This document shows, piece after piece, positions 52,601-64,000 of a DNA stretch of 64,000 nucleotides. The notes beneath the pieces are model-generated. The model did not search any database. It saw only the letters and a program-made list of their open reading frames with translations, and was not told the DNA's origin. This stretch comes from Azolla caroliniana. Taxonomy: Eukaryota; Polypodiophyta. The stretch spans positions 25,110,001 to 25,174,000 of the forward strand of contig JBHGNT010000004.1 in the NCBI GenBank assembly GCA_043228905.1, in the 5' to 3' direction. Within the stretch, counting starts at the first letter, position 1. Each line of letters starts with the position of its first letter. A program made the translations under genes and the position numbers.

Positions 52601-55600
52601 CAGGGAGTGTGTATTTGAAGGAACTGGCATTATATATTATATTTCTGTGCTGGAAAATTTTCTAAACCATAGAAGGCATTTTTGTTTCTTTATTATTGAT
52701 TGATCACAATGTGTTTAAATCGAGGAGTGTAATTTGAAGGGACTAGCATTATATATTATATTGTGGAGTTGAATGATAGTCAAGCTTTATTCTGAGATGT
52801 CTTCAGAAATTCTTTTCCTAGAATTGGACTATACATTCTATTGGAGAAAATAGAAGTGGGTCTTTTACTAGCTGAAGGACATAAGGGGCCTTAGTACTTA
52901 TAGATAGTTGGATTCCCTGCCTGAAGTGTCGCTCACTTTCCAAGATTGACAAGCATGACAACATTTGTAAGAGGCTAGGCCAGATGGGCCATTTTGCACA
53001 TTGATGGTCCTTCATGCCCCCATAGATATTAGGGAGTTCCATAGAGTGGGTTTTGGGAGGAATATTTTGGTTGCTTTATTGGCTTGTGATGCCCAAATAA
53101 TTACAAGTGAATTCATAATGTGGAATCAAAGGAGGACATTGTCACGAAGCAGTTGCTTCATGATATGAAAACAAATTCAAATAGTTTGCAAGTGTCATTT
53201 GTGAGGTTCGAATTGATAACCTCCCATGTCAACCACTAAGTGTGATCCATCAGGACAAGTATTTCTAGGAGTCTATATTCACACCATTGTAATTATGTCT
53301 TATGCAGTATTGCATACAGGCTGATTCAGATGAGTAAACATGGTTGTCATGCATCACACGTTAACACATGTGCGCCAAGTGGCAATCACACATCGTATGC
53401 ATCACATGCACTCTTATTTGAACATCTATTTAAGGAGAAAGAACCGAAGCATCTAAGCATCAATAAAAATACAATCATCTAATAATCGATCAAGCAAGCT
53501 ATAGCTGGTCAGCGAAGGTTTTTCAATTCTCAAGATCAAAGTCAAGGGTTCTGAGTTGGAGCTTGACAGATATAAAGTGTCATCCTTAGGGTGGCATGTT
53601 GTAACTTTGGTAAATAAAATCTTGCATTCCCAATTTAAATAGAACATCCTTTCAATTCTGCTTCTTTAATCCTGCACTATGTCCATCTCTCGTCTATACT
53701 CATCTCTCTCCCTTTCTTTTACAAACTCTCCTCGTTCGTAACCCTGGTGGTTCTACACACCAATCATGAAATCTATGACAAAATTTAGTGAACCTGACGT
53801 GAAGCGTTAGTGAGGGAGAGTATCCGATTGTAGAAATGGTTTAGAGGGGCTTCAATGTGAACTTGGTCAACTTCATGATGACCATGATGAGTTGAATTAT
53901 ATAAAAACAAAGTGCAGCTCGTACAATCCGTTATGCAGAAGATTGCCGAATTCATGGTGAAGACATCATGAGATTTCCAGGGGTATATAAGTATGAAATG
54001 GCCAATAAAGGTGCAATTGGGCGACACATGGTCTGCTCAATTGAGTAGAGTGCTGACAGTGGACAAATAATTTAGAAAAGATCTAGCGCACAACTGAGCT
54101 TGTCTCCAACTGGGCCGAGAGGCTTGTCATATACTTTGAAGAAGGGGATTGCAGATGGAGGACAATGCGCTCTTATGGAAGATCAAATAAGCACAACTGA
54201 GCTTGTCTCCAACTGGTCCCAGAGGCTTTTCATATACTCTGAAGAAGGGGATTGCAGATGGAGGACGATGTGCAAAAATCAAAGAAAATTATTGCAAGAG
54301 ATCGTCCAACACAGGAGTTGACTGAAACAAAAAGAAAAAGAATTAGAATCTCCAAGTGACAAGCTAATCAAAGGCATGAAAGATCTGCAATTGAGGGTTG
54401 TCAAGTTGGAGAAAGTTGAATGCTCTAAGTCAATGAAAACTTCACCTGCTGATGCATATGGTGTGATAGCACGAGCATCACAAGCATTACATGAGTCATC
54501 AAGAAGATCTTGATGGAAATCTGATTTTCTATCAAGATGGGTAATAGATTCATCTATTAGAAACTTGACAACCCCTCTGATTCAACTTTGGAAAAGGCGG
54601 AATGAAGAAGTTAATGGAGAATACCAGAGGCAAAAGGTTACAAGCAATTTACTACTCGGCAGTGTCTGGGTTGAAGATAGGCGATCCTAATATTGGTTCT
54701 GGTTTCTAGAATAAGGTGATTGATACAAGTAAAGGAAAGGTCTGACCTTAGGACTTTAAGGAATTCTGGCAATGAGATCTGAAGTAGTATTGGGTGGAAT
54801 GGCCCAGTAGAGACTTTAATGAGGTTAGCAAAAATTTATTGGGGTGAACAGCCATGATCTTCAAGTAAAAGAGAAGAGAAAAAGAATGGATGAAGTTGGT
54901 CCTTATCAAAGACCAGAAATTATAGAGCAAAAAAGAAGAGAAACAAAGGAAGTCGTTGCGAAATAAAAGTCAACGCGAAAAGCAACACCATCTTTCAAGC
55001 TAGCTTCGGACATAGAGACTGCTGTCGACATACAGACAGATTTTAGAAACTAGAATCCTTGATATTAAGGTAGAGCTTACTATCAAGGAATTGTTAGGTA
55101 AAATCCTTGATATTAAGGTAGAGCTTACTATCAAGGAATTGTTAGGAATTATGAAGAAAGAATTTCATGAGGTTATAATTGATGTGATCTGAAGAAAAAG
55201 ACGAGGTTATAATTGATGTGATCTGAAGAAAAAGACAAGTAGCAAATGGAGCTGGGGGATTTAATGCAAATAAATTCCAAGAATATGCAGATAAGGAAGC
55301 GCATTACTAGCTGGAGTAAGGGGTGCAGATAAAGATATCAATATAGAAAAAGACAAAAGCCACTACATTGGGCTCGAGCAGGAGGCCTCGATCAAGGTTG
55401 GGGAAGTCATGGAATCATGTCTCGCATTGATCCACCACGATTGCAAAATTAATATAATGTGTCTGACTTTTACAATCGTGGGAAGTAGCATATTGAGAAA
55501 AACCATGGATGGAAAGTCCTGGCGGCAAAAGGTGTAATTAAAGATCTATATAGAGCATGCTCCAACATTAAAGTAACTGTAGGGCATGTTTCAATATATC

Positions 55601-58600
55601 AAAATTTCTTTGTTCAAGAGAAATCTTTCTACCTAGTCATTCTAGGAGCCGTCACTCCAGTAAGAATGGAGACAAATGTGATAAGACAACAGATCAGCAT
55701 TCGTATGATCAAAAGCAAGATGGAAGAAAATCATTTCAGTTCCTTACTATCTGACCCAACCATGTGCGAAATAAAGAGCACCTTCTCGACCATCCAATGC
55801 AGGAATCTGAAGACTTTCTCCAAGATTTCTAGAACGGGCCTCTACAGGAAGGGGTTATGATGGCCTGAAGTGTAGTCAAAATCCCGAGATTAGAAGAAGT
55901 AAAGGAGATGTGTATGCGTCAACTAGTGGTGCCACTATAGTGATTAATGATAAGAATGAAGTAGTAAATGATTTACAGAGTAGAAGTGTGGTTGAAGATG
56001 TTGAGTGTGCATTAAACATTAACACATGTGTACCAAGTGCCAAGTGGCAATTGCACATTGCATGCAGCATATGCACTCTCACAGACATGTTCTCATACGT
56101 CACATACAATCTTATTTGAATACCTGTTTTAGGAAAAGGAAACGAAGTAACTAGGCGTCAAAATATATTCATATAATAATCAATCAATCAATCAATCGAG
56201 CTAGCTTGTTGGTAAAGGTTTTTCAACTCTCAAGGAATCTGCTTCCTTGATCCTACACTATTCCATCTCTTGTATTTGCTCATCTATCTCCCTTTCTTTT
56301 AAGAGTTCTCCTTGTTCATAACGCTGGTGGTTCAAGATACCAATCACAAACTCTCCGACAACGTACAATCTTCTGAAGCTACATATGCTTCTAAGGAGTA
56401 GGATGCATGCAATCACATTTTGTTTGTGTCATATGTGACTTCAGATGGATGGATCCATTCTATACCTTTATTATTCTTTTTATAGGATTTTCCTCCTAAG
56501 GGCAACTATGTATCTGTTCCAGTTTTATTGACTTTTGAGATGGCTTAGGAAACATAATTCATAAAATTGTGGACATTGCTTGCTAACACAACAGTGAACA
56601 TATCGAAGTTCCTCGAAGTTTATAATCACCTAATAATGTAACAGAAAGGAGACCCGGAGGCAAAGAAAATCTCTAGCTTTTATGTGCATTCATTGATTAT
56701 GATCTTATGTTCCAAGTCATTCTGGCAATACGAGTCACTATATTTAAAACAAAAGACTTTCTTATGTAAACTTAAATACTTGTAGAAGATGGTATTATTC
56801 AGTACAAGCTTTCCAAATTTGAACTATCTAGGACTCTTTATGTGTGTGCATGTCACATGACATTGTATTTGTACATGTGTGAAAATCAATAGAACCAGAT
56901 GGGTCATAGACGAAGAGAGATTGTGTTAATGTGATTGTTGAAATAGTTTACAATAGTGAATAGTGAGTGCAAAGTATATGCATGTGTAAATTGTGGAACT
57001 GTACACCATCCCCCTACTTGGGTGGAGTTTAATTGGGGTTTGCTCATTGGGTTTGCCCCTGATGATACGAGGATGGCACAACACAGTTTTGTCAAATGGA
57101 TGGTGGGCCAGAAAAAAAGTGACTGTGGTGAAGGATGTTGGGAAGTGAAGAAAGGACTTCATGCTTATCTGGAGTTTTCTGGGCGGGACAAGGTCCTACT
57201 GTTTCTAAATGCAGTGAATCGGAAGGACGGAATGGAACTGGGAATTCTTTTAGAGGATGATGAAGGCCCTGCTAGCCTCAGGTAAAATGGAATGAAGTGA
57301 AATTGGCATGCAACCACCATGAGAATAGAAGGCAATGGTCAGGGGGCATAAGCCAATGGTCAGGAGTCATAAGTCAGGACCATGCAATACAACCAACAGT
57401 CTTTAAGATAGATGAGGCAAAGATTTGGGTCAAAATTTCAATATTGGCCGACGTGAGAATATAAAATCCAACAAGTTATGATTGCCCAACATGAGCACCG
57501 TCAAAATATCTCGCTGATACTTCAAGCTTTGTGCCCAAGCTATCAAATGCCTCAACTAGAAAAGTGGTCAGTGGCACAAAAATTGAAAAGAAAGACCTAA
57601 ATGAGGACAAACACAACATGAGAAGGATCGTGAAGTAAAGAAGATAAATTCTGATGAACTAGGTCAGAGAAACACCGACATGGTAGAAGTTCTCAGAGCG
57701 TCATACTTCTCAGTGAAGTGAAGTTCTCAGAGCGTCATACTTCTCATTTATGGAAGAGGAATCAGGCGGATCAGGAATTTGGGCTTTGTCGACTTGGGGT
57801 GGTCCATATAATGTTACTAAAATCACTTGGAGTTCAGGTCATAAATAAATCGGGAAACCAAAAGAGGAGGATAAATTGAAGTGGTTTGGGAAAAAAGTAA
57901 AAGGGATGTCCCTAAAGATACTTGACCCAAGACCAATTGCTTCTTGTTAAAGGGTAGAAGTTACAACCTTCCAATTTGAAGGGTTGTCGGAGTAGAGATA
58001 TTGATACATCCACTAAACAAAGGAGGACTAACAAGGCTTGGTCGACTAGGTGGTCTGCCTGGATTTTATGAATAGACTGGGTGTGATGGACCAAATTAAA
58101 TGCAGGGGTATATGAAGGGACAAAGTATGAATAAAGATCATTAATAAAATAAGAACAACAAGAAAATAAAGCAATGCTTGTAGTTCAAAAACTAAAATTA
58201 GTAGAAGCACTCAATCTTCTCCAGATATTGCCACATACCAGAGGACGTGCAAGTTTGGCAGGGGCGAATGTCATGTCATGTTCGGCACTCAGGCTGAGGA
58301 GGGTTCCTTGTCAAGTTAAAAGGGGTGGATGAAGAGGATCATTTCATAGAAATAGAGAACGGAATTGTAAACAAAGACATCTCATGCTAGCTCCATCGGT
58401 TGAAGCTTCCTACTGATAACATGAGAGCCATGGTTTCGAGACCTACCTGGACCAAAAGTGCTCATTTTTGTAGCCGAACAATGCTATGGGGCAACCAAAA
58501 ATAGCATCTTTTGACCTACCTAAGCTATTGAGGGGATTGGGGTCATTTATAGGGGTTGATTGATCATTTTACAGACACCAAAAGGGAATTAAGAACCTCA

Positions 58601-61600
58601 ACTAATCTTTGTCCAATAATCAGGACGGTGTACACAACCCACTCAGCTCTTAATCACAGCTAGACTACTTCTTAGTCTTCTTCCTACTTAGAAGGCTGAT
58701 ATTTGTTAGCGTATGTGCTAACTCCCTCTCCCCTCAATATCTCTTTTTAATCAACTTTCTTTCTAAGTTTTGCTTTCTAGTAGTTGAACCATTTTGGACC
58801 AGTTAGTAATTCTGATACACTTCTGGTACCGTTTATACAAAACCTATAATAAGGAACAGAGGGGAAGAGAGGGAGAAACTTCTTTTTCTTTGCAACAGAG
58901 ACTAGATGAGATTGGAAACCCCACTGGAACTGATGCCCTTATTGGAACTATGCATGCCTTAACTGGTCTACGAGCTGGTTTGGTAAAGGGACTTGAGAAT
59001 GGGCTTCGAAATGATGCTTCTGATGAAGCTATTGCAATGCGCCAAAAGGTATATTCCTGCAAACATTTTCACAATGTCATATGACTTTTTATATCATATA
59101 TATAATCTCAAAGAATGCCATTTTGTTTCTTATATATATAAATATAAATATGCACTATTGCATTTATCTGAATAATTCTCAAATTTCTTACCTGCTTGGT
59201 TGTTGATGTTTAGTGGAGGCTCTGTGAGATTGGCTTAGAGGAGTACCTCTTTGTGCTCTTGAGCAGGTATTCTTGGTTCTTGAAAGTATCCATGTCTGTG
59301 GTTGAAAGTACTTGAGCTCTCTTGCTGAAAATTATATTTTAGCTAATTTGGAACTCATGGAATAGGAGGCCCTTTGCATTTCCAAAACCTATAAATCTGA
59401 GTTAATTTTGACTCATATTCTTGATTCTTGTAAAGCATCCTTGTGTATGGTTTGAAGTTCTCAAGGAATTATTTAGATTATTCTTTCGTGCATAAAAATC
59501 AATGATTTTAGGCAATTTGGAACTCAAGGAAACTGGCCTTTGGTTTCCTGAGGAATAGGAAAGCATCTTTCCGAATACAGCTTCAAGTCCAAAGCATACC
59601 TCATGGTAGATATTTCTTATTTTGTTAATCAAACAGTACTTTGAAGGTATTCTTTACTAGAAACGTGATTGGTAGTTGATTTACATTGTTTATGGGTGAA
59701 ATTTGTATAGAAATCCTTAGAAAAGCTATTGATTTTTATGATTATCATTTTCAAAAACTTGTGTGTGGTTAATATTTTCATACCTCATGCATAGGACTAC
59801 ACATACATCACATTGGGTCACCTCATGTTGGAGGCAAACATTTCAGTCCATCTACTTAGGCAGCGCTACTAGTTTCTATTAACATTTATTGGTTTGTTTG
59901 GTCAAAGGCAAAACAGCATTTTAAGGTATAATGCCTTGTTCAAACACATAGGCCATTTTGGCCTCTTATAAGACATTACTATATCTTTCTTTCTTTCATT
60001 TGACATATCAAATGTCTGAAGTTTGAAGGTTGTATATAGAACCTACTAACACAATCTATTTAACCACCATCAAAGATAAAAAATGTGTTCATTAGAATCC
60101 AAACCATGGTCTATCCAACCATGTTAACAATACAAAAGATAGCAATTCCTAACTTACCAGTTAAACTTGCATATACTATTTGCATTGTTGTTTCACATAC
60201 TCTGTGTGCAATCAAGATTGAATATGACAATCTAAACAAAACCACTGTACCCAATACATTGGATTTCATTTGACCTTTTTCATGGGTTTAGTTCATGGTG
60301 CAGTCTTTCTGGTTTATCAGGATAGTTGATACAAAAGATTTTAGTGAGTTTATTTTTAGATTAGAACTGAAACACAATATTCTGTATTTCGTGTTTCATG
60401 AACTTGAAATTTTTAAAGACATGCCTGCCATATCAGGTTGGGAGCTTTCAGAGAGCACTGATAGGTCTGTGATGATCAAGGACCACTTGTTTGGTCATAT
60501 TTATTTCTATATATTTATCAATACGCTAGACCAAATCGGTTAAAATAAAAGATTTTAAAGAGAGATTAAAGTTTAGATTAGGAATGAAATGCGATATTCT
60601 CTATGTCATGATTTAAGAACTTGGAATATGTTAAAACATTCCTGGCCATATTGGACTGGAGTCTTTCAGAGAGTACCAATAGGTCTGTGAGGACCAGTGA
60701 CCACATGCATCTTGTGATAATGTTTGGTGTTCACATTCATTTCTATAGGTTTTCCAACACCCTCGACGAAATGGGTGGCTCAGCTATGCTAGCACAGAAA
60801 GCTCGCTTAAAGAAAGTGGAGTCGTGGAACCATCCTTTTGGAGCTATTGTCCTTGGTATTCGCCAGTTAGGACTTTCTGGATTTAAGCGGGAAGAATGTA
60901 TGGCAATTGAAAATGAGATCATAGCTTGGCAGTCAGCTGGGATTTTTGAAAAAGAAGGCATGCTCTAGTTTTAAAAACTTTACAATGTCAATGAAAGCAG
61001 TATATGCATATCAGCACTAACTTGATTGTTTATTGTATCTTTTTTGGCAATGACAGGAAATGAAGATGGTATTAGAATATGGGCCCTTAGAGTTAAAGCA
61101 ACCATTGAAAGAGCGAGAAGACTTTCTGAAACATTTTCTGATTTATTATTGCAGATTTACCCAAAGAATGTTGAGGTCAGTCTTTACAAATCTTGTGCAA
61201 ACAGAACTATAGTCGCCAAAAAATTTCCAGTACCTAATATGGATGTTTTAAATTTACTCTGATGAAGTGCATGGTTTCATCTCAGTAAATTTAAATTGTC
61301 CATATTATGTCCAGGAAAATGAGATCGATGACATGTAGGGCTGTGTAGTTTTTGTGATTACAGCCAATACACAAAAATCCTATCTACTCAGTCATGTTGA
61401 TGGACGATATCTTTCTATATGAAGAAAACATTTGAGACGCAAAGTTAACACAGAGGTTAATGAGATTTGGAAACTCTAGTAGTTTTGTTGTTGCTTATGT
61501 CCAAACATTGCAATGCACTCTTGGCCACTAAAAACGATACAAGGAGGTTTCTCTTTTATAAAGACCATTTTGTGTCACTGAGGTGGCTAAACTGTAATCT

Positions 61601-64000
61601 TAATTTCATCTTTTGTGATAGAAACTTGGGACGGCACTTGGTATCCCAGAAAATACAATTAGATGCTACACTGAAGCGGAAATCCGTGCAAGGTAGAAGT
61701 TTTTCTCCTCGATGCATTTTCGTTTTTCATGTCTTGATGAAATTTCTGATGGGTTGGATGCAAACTTCTTGAGTTCAATACCCAAGATGTCCAGTTATAT
61801 TTTTATTAGATAAACAGCATTATTCTGAATCTTGCATTTTTCCCCATTTTCCAAAGACCCCCAGTTTCTGTATTGAGGTGATCTATTAGCTATTTGATTA
61901 TATTCACTTTTCCTAGCAAACAGCATTAGTGATAATTGTTATGTTCCAACAGATTTGAATTCAACATGCTTAAAATAACTCATTTTCATGTCTGACTGAA
62001 GTAGTTGATTATTGCATCTTTGAATCACTTTAGAGCATGATATTTGCTTAACCAGGTTATTATCTAATAATCCTCTATATCTTGGGCATTATTTTATCCA
62101 GTGTAGTATTTCAGCTTTCAAAACTCTGCAGTCTCCTATTAAAAGCAGCAAGAACAGTTGCAGGTGAAGAGGGCTGGGATCCTCTAGTATCAGGTGAAGC
62201 TGTCGGAACTTTGATTGAGGTTTGTATTATCCTTCCATTAGCATTTGGTAGTAAGTGTCAAAGTATTTTGCATTTTGATGGAATTTCAATCCTAGCATCT
62301 CATCAAGAGTTTAAAGATTCGAATCTTTGTTTGGGAATCTACTTGAATGAACATTAAGCATCCTCAATTATCCAGGGTTTACTCAAAATAAACACCAAGA
62401 CATCATGGAATCAGGAATAACCTTCCCTGTCCCTCCTAAAACGTAAATCTTCATGTTTATGATGAAATTGAGGATCAGTATGCAGCCTCCAATTGAGGAT
62501 ATCAATCTTGGAGACCAATTTTACACCAGCGTGAATAAAGAATAATGAATATGCACATGTTGATAATACATATGGGTTTTGATTGCTATTCTTCCTTACG
62601 GTGCTCATTCAGGTGGACAGAATCATTCCCGAATCCCTATCTTCTCTATCTGGACCAATCATTTTGCTTGTTAAAGAGGCCGATGGTGATGAAGAGGTAA
62701 ATTATGTTATCTAGGAAGCTTAACATAATTTTCTTGCACCCTCTTTGCATTTCTTTCACAAATGGGACAAAAGTAAAGAAAATTTTATTTGCAGGTCAAA
62801 GCTTCCGGGGAGAATGTTCAAGGAGTCATTCTTCTACAGGAGCTTCCCCATCTCTCGCATTTAGGTGTACGTGCAAGACAGGTATATTGTTGAAAAATGA
62901 ATGTGGTGTCTATGTGGAATAAACTTAAATTATTTTCGTACTTTTCATATGTTTTGCTCCTCCCTCCATTGAATTCTCATGAAGACGATTTGCTTAATCC
63001 TCTTCCTGGTGATACCTTCCCTATATGTAATCAACTTGAATGATGGCTAATTTTTCATGTGAATTATTCAATTATGTATGTATATACAGTTTTACCATGT
63101 TTTGTGGCTTTAAATATAACTTTTTCACAGGAAAAGGTAGTTTTTGTAACATGTGAGGACGAAGATAAGATAGCGAACCTTCGAAGTCTAATTGGTAAAA
63201 ACATCAGGTACAGTTCCTATTATGATGTATGTAAATCCGTTGTATAAGAGAGCATATATGTTGCTGTATTCCTGATCAATATGTAGCTGCATAATAAACG
63301 CTGACATTTGTGGCCAGGCTTGAAGTTAGTACAGATTCCGTTGTTGTTTCCTCACAAGAGCCAAGGGGAGACGATGGTGGTAATGTAGGAGTGAGTAGAG
63401 CACATGAGAAAACTAGTGAGGATGTAGTAACTGCAATAAAACCTGTACAACAAAGAAAGGTAGTGAAATTTTGGTAAACTCTGAGTCTTCATAAAATATG
63501 CTTCATCTCTCTCATCGTTGATGAGTTTGTGTCATCCTCAGGTTGTACCAGCTTTTAATGGATCTGTTCTAGATCTTTCCTATGCTGAAATCCTAACTTG
63601 TGGTGCAAAGGCATATTCATGTGGTCAGCTAGCTCAGCTTTCTCTTCAAGCAAAACATGGTAGCAACTATACCTTTTTACCTACTGTTTTCCAATAGAAG
63701 TTTCGATTATTAGTCTCAGAAAAATAGTATACTCACATGGTTCAAGAGATGTTCCTTCCATGATATAGAGGATGTAGACCCTCCTCTATATCTCATGTGC
63801 ATGTATGTCTATTAAGGAGAATCCCTTGTCTTTAACTTTTCGAGTGTCCTATTAAGGAAAGTCCTGTTCTCTTACATTTAAAAGTTCTGAATAACAATAT
63901 TCATTGACATGAATCTAGAAACATTAAATTAAGAATTCTATTGCAGCATATAATGAACAAGGTGTTCCTGCAGCATTTCATGTTCCAGCAGGCAAAGTGA
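46616..64000 (+). CDS. PWD: phosphoglucan, water dikinase, N-terminal 926 residues (3' end outside window)
   Basis: Nineteen exons: 46616-46842, 49483-50143, 50264-50350, 50427-50558, 51106-51231, 51323-51501, 52352-52436, 58899-59048, 59214-59266, 60749-60957, 61057-61175, 61622-61692, 62102-62219, 62613-62696, 62795-62881, 63131-63207, 63318-63459, 63542-63659, 63947-64000+. PWD (GWD3) transfers the beta-phosphate of ATP to C3 of glucose in already C6-phosphorylated starch, in plastids, helping starch breakdown. The first 75 residues are Ser-rich and basic like a chloroplast transit peptide, with nine consecutive Ser codons. Residues about 90-185 form the CBM20 starch-binding domain ([39 protein letters not shown]). 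Then come [40 protein letters not shown] and [29 protein letters not shown] holds the family's phosphohistidine (His at 62858-62860, residue 789 here). The ATP-binding C-terminus is missing only because the window ends. Intron 7 is 6.46 kb and full of repeats. Confidence 0.93.
46905..47960 (+). repeat. degenerate minisatellite in PWD intron 1
   Basis: About 1 kb built of diverged units of roughly 70-110 bp. The core CTCACAAGAAAATCTTGAT is followed by NATGGGTGTGCAAAACATTG and TTGATGAATGATTGAAT variants. Similar cores start near 47040, 47160, 47260, 47440, 47500, 47570, 47650, 47800 and 47915. The rest of intron 1 (47961-49482) shows nothing recognised. Confidence 0.75.
51073..51138 (+). repeat. 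33-bp duplication of the PWD exon 5 start
   Basis: GAACTTATTGTGATTAAAAT at 51073 is repeated as GAACTCATTGTGATTAGAAA at 51106, the first base of exon 5. The upstream copy is preceded by AG and stays open into the exon, so it could be used as an alternative acceptor adding 11 residues ([11 protein letters not shown]). Confidence 0.8.
52401..52762 (+). repeat. three 120-bp tandem units starting inside PWD exon 7
   Basis: Units start at 52401, 52521 and 52641. The first 36 bases of unit 1 are the end of exon 7 with its donor (AAG|GTATTT). Units 2 and 3 are nearly identical to each other and carry mutated copies (ATTTCTGTGCTGGAAAATTT), with the donor changed to GCATTT. The rest of each unit is intronic. 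Confidence 0.93.
53185..53260 (-). other. tRNA-like Pol III box remnant in PWD intron 7
   Basis: On the minus strand an A-box-like TTAGTGGTTGACATG is followed by ATCAATTCGAACCTC, close to a B box. Probably the head of a decayed SINE. No cloverleaf is present. Confidence 0.35.
54088..54270. repeat. 103-bp tandem duplication inside the LTR element
   Basis: GCACAACTGAGCTTGTCTCC occurs at 54088 and 54191, and the similarity runs on through GAAGAAGGGGATTGCAGATG. Confidence 0.85.
55054..55236. repeat. 48-bp and 34-bp tandem duplications inside the LTR element
   Basis: AATCCTTGATATTAAGGTAG recurs at 55054 and 55102 (period 48). Each copy has inverted arms CCTTGATA/TATCAAGG. GAGGTTATAATTGATGTGAT recurs at 55169 and 55203 (period 34). 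Confidence 0.88.
56956..57285 (+). other. unrecognised 109-codon ORF in PWD intron 7
   Basis: Opens with ATG and runs to TAA. It contains [58 protein letters not shown] and ends DEGPASLR just where a donor-like AG|GTAAAA occurs. No family is recognised. It could be a decayed element gene, an alternative exon, or chance. Confidence 0.3.
57686..57750. repeat. 34-bp tandem duplication in PWD intron 7
   Basis: GAAGTTCTCAGAGCGTCATA followed by CTTCTCA occurs at 57686 and 57720. Another short iteration (CAATGGTCAGG...CATAAG) lies just upstream at 57335-57375. Confidence 0.85.
58388..58443 (+). other. tRNA-like Pol III boxes (possible SINE head) in PWD intron 7
   Basis: TAGCTCCATCGG (A-box-like) is followed 44 bases later by GGTTTCGAGACC (B-box-like), the spacing of a tRNA gene. 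No acceptor stem pairs. It is a probable tRNA-derived SINE rather than a tRNA. Confidence 0.5.
60333..60775 (+). repeat. about 215-bp duplication reaching into PWD exon 10
   Basis: 60333-60540 resembles 60547-60775 at roughly 75-80 per cent, including AAAAGATTTTA, CTTTCAGAGAG, ATAGGTCTGTGA and TTTCTATA. The second copy runs through the exon 10 acceptor into its first 27 bases; the first carries a decayed version (TATTTATCAATACGCTAGAC) with no AG at the acceptor. Confidence 0.8.

Larger units (their letters stand above)
53341..56360. mobile_element. non-autonomous LTR retrotransposon remnant in PWD intron 7
   Basis: Long terminal direct repeats at about 53341-53785 and 55999-56360 share TTAACACATGTG, GCCAAGTGGCAAT, a long T/C block with CATCTCTCTCCCTTTCTTTT, and a shared end near CTGGTGGTT...ACCAATCA...GACA. 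Both begin with TG and end with CA. The repeats are diverged by substitutions and indels, so the element is old. The 2.2-kb interior has no recognisable gag, protease, reverse transcriptase or integrase, and shows internal tandem duplications. The strand cannot be fixed. Confidence 0.55.

Overview
This is a nuclear window from a land plant, most likely a homosporous fern (Ceratopteris-like). The reasons are long intron-rich genes with GT-AG junctions, AT-rich repeat-filled intergenic DNA, and two large PPR proteins of the P-L-S type with the repeated GNALVDMYAKCG phrase that is abundant in fern and lycophyte PPR families. The species assignment is an inference.

Layout. 1-1275 (+): 3' part of a PPR gene. 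1940-2553: three tandem 206-bp units. 3179-6077 (-): five-exon strictosidine-synthase-like gene. 6.1-23.7 kb: gene-poor block with two 5'-truncated LINE copies, two hAT-like miniature elements (one joined to a perfect 75-bp palindrome) and several tandem duplications. 24182-27930 (+): ARID plus HMG-box DNA-binding protein, six exons. 29082-31721 (-): intronless PPR protein. 33235-36123 (+): cytosolic ribosomal protein uS4 (RPS9), three exons. 38060-44161 (+): eleven-exon PPR-like helical protein, probably mitochondrial. 46616 to beyond the right edge (+): the first 19 exons of a phosphoglucan, water dikinase gene (PWD/GWD3), including the plastid leader, the CBM20 starch-binding domain and the phosphohistidine motif. 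The C-terminal nucleotide-binding domain lies outside the window.

The genes form no operon or cluster; they are unrelated nuclear genes serving organelle RNA metabolism (PPRs), translation (uS4), chromatin (ARID-HMG) and plastid starch phosphorylation (PWD). Telo-box motifs lie in front of the uS4, ARID-HMG and PPR-like genes.

The most unusual property is how often short tandem duplications (about 30-300 bp) have copied the edge of an exon. Clear cases are PWD exons 5, 7 and 10, a more degenerate series before exon 3 of the PPR-like gene, and the stop-codon end of the ARID-HMG gene. One of them (PWD exon 5) leaves an in-frame 33-nt alternative acceptor. Exon boundaries were placed by eye from reading-frame continuity and splice consensus and need transcript support.
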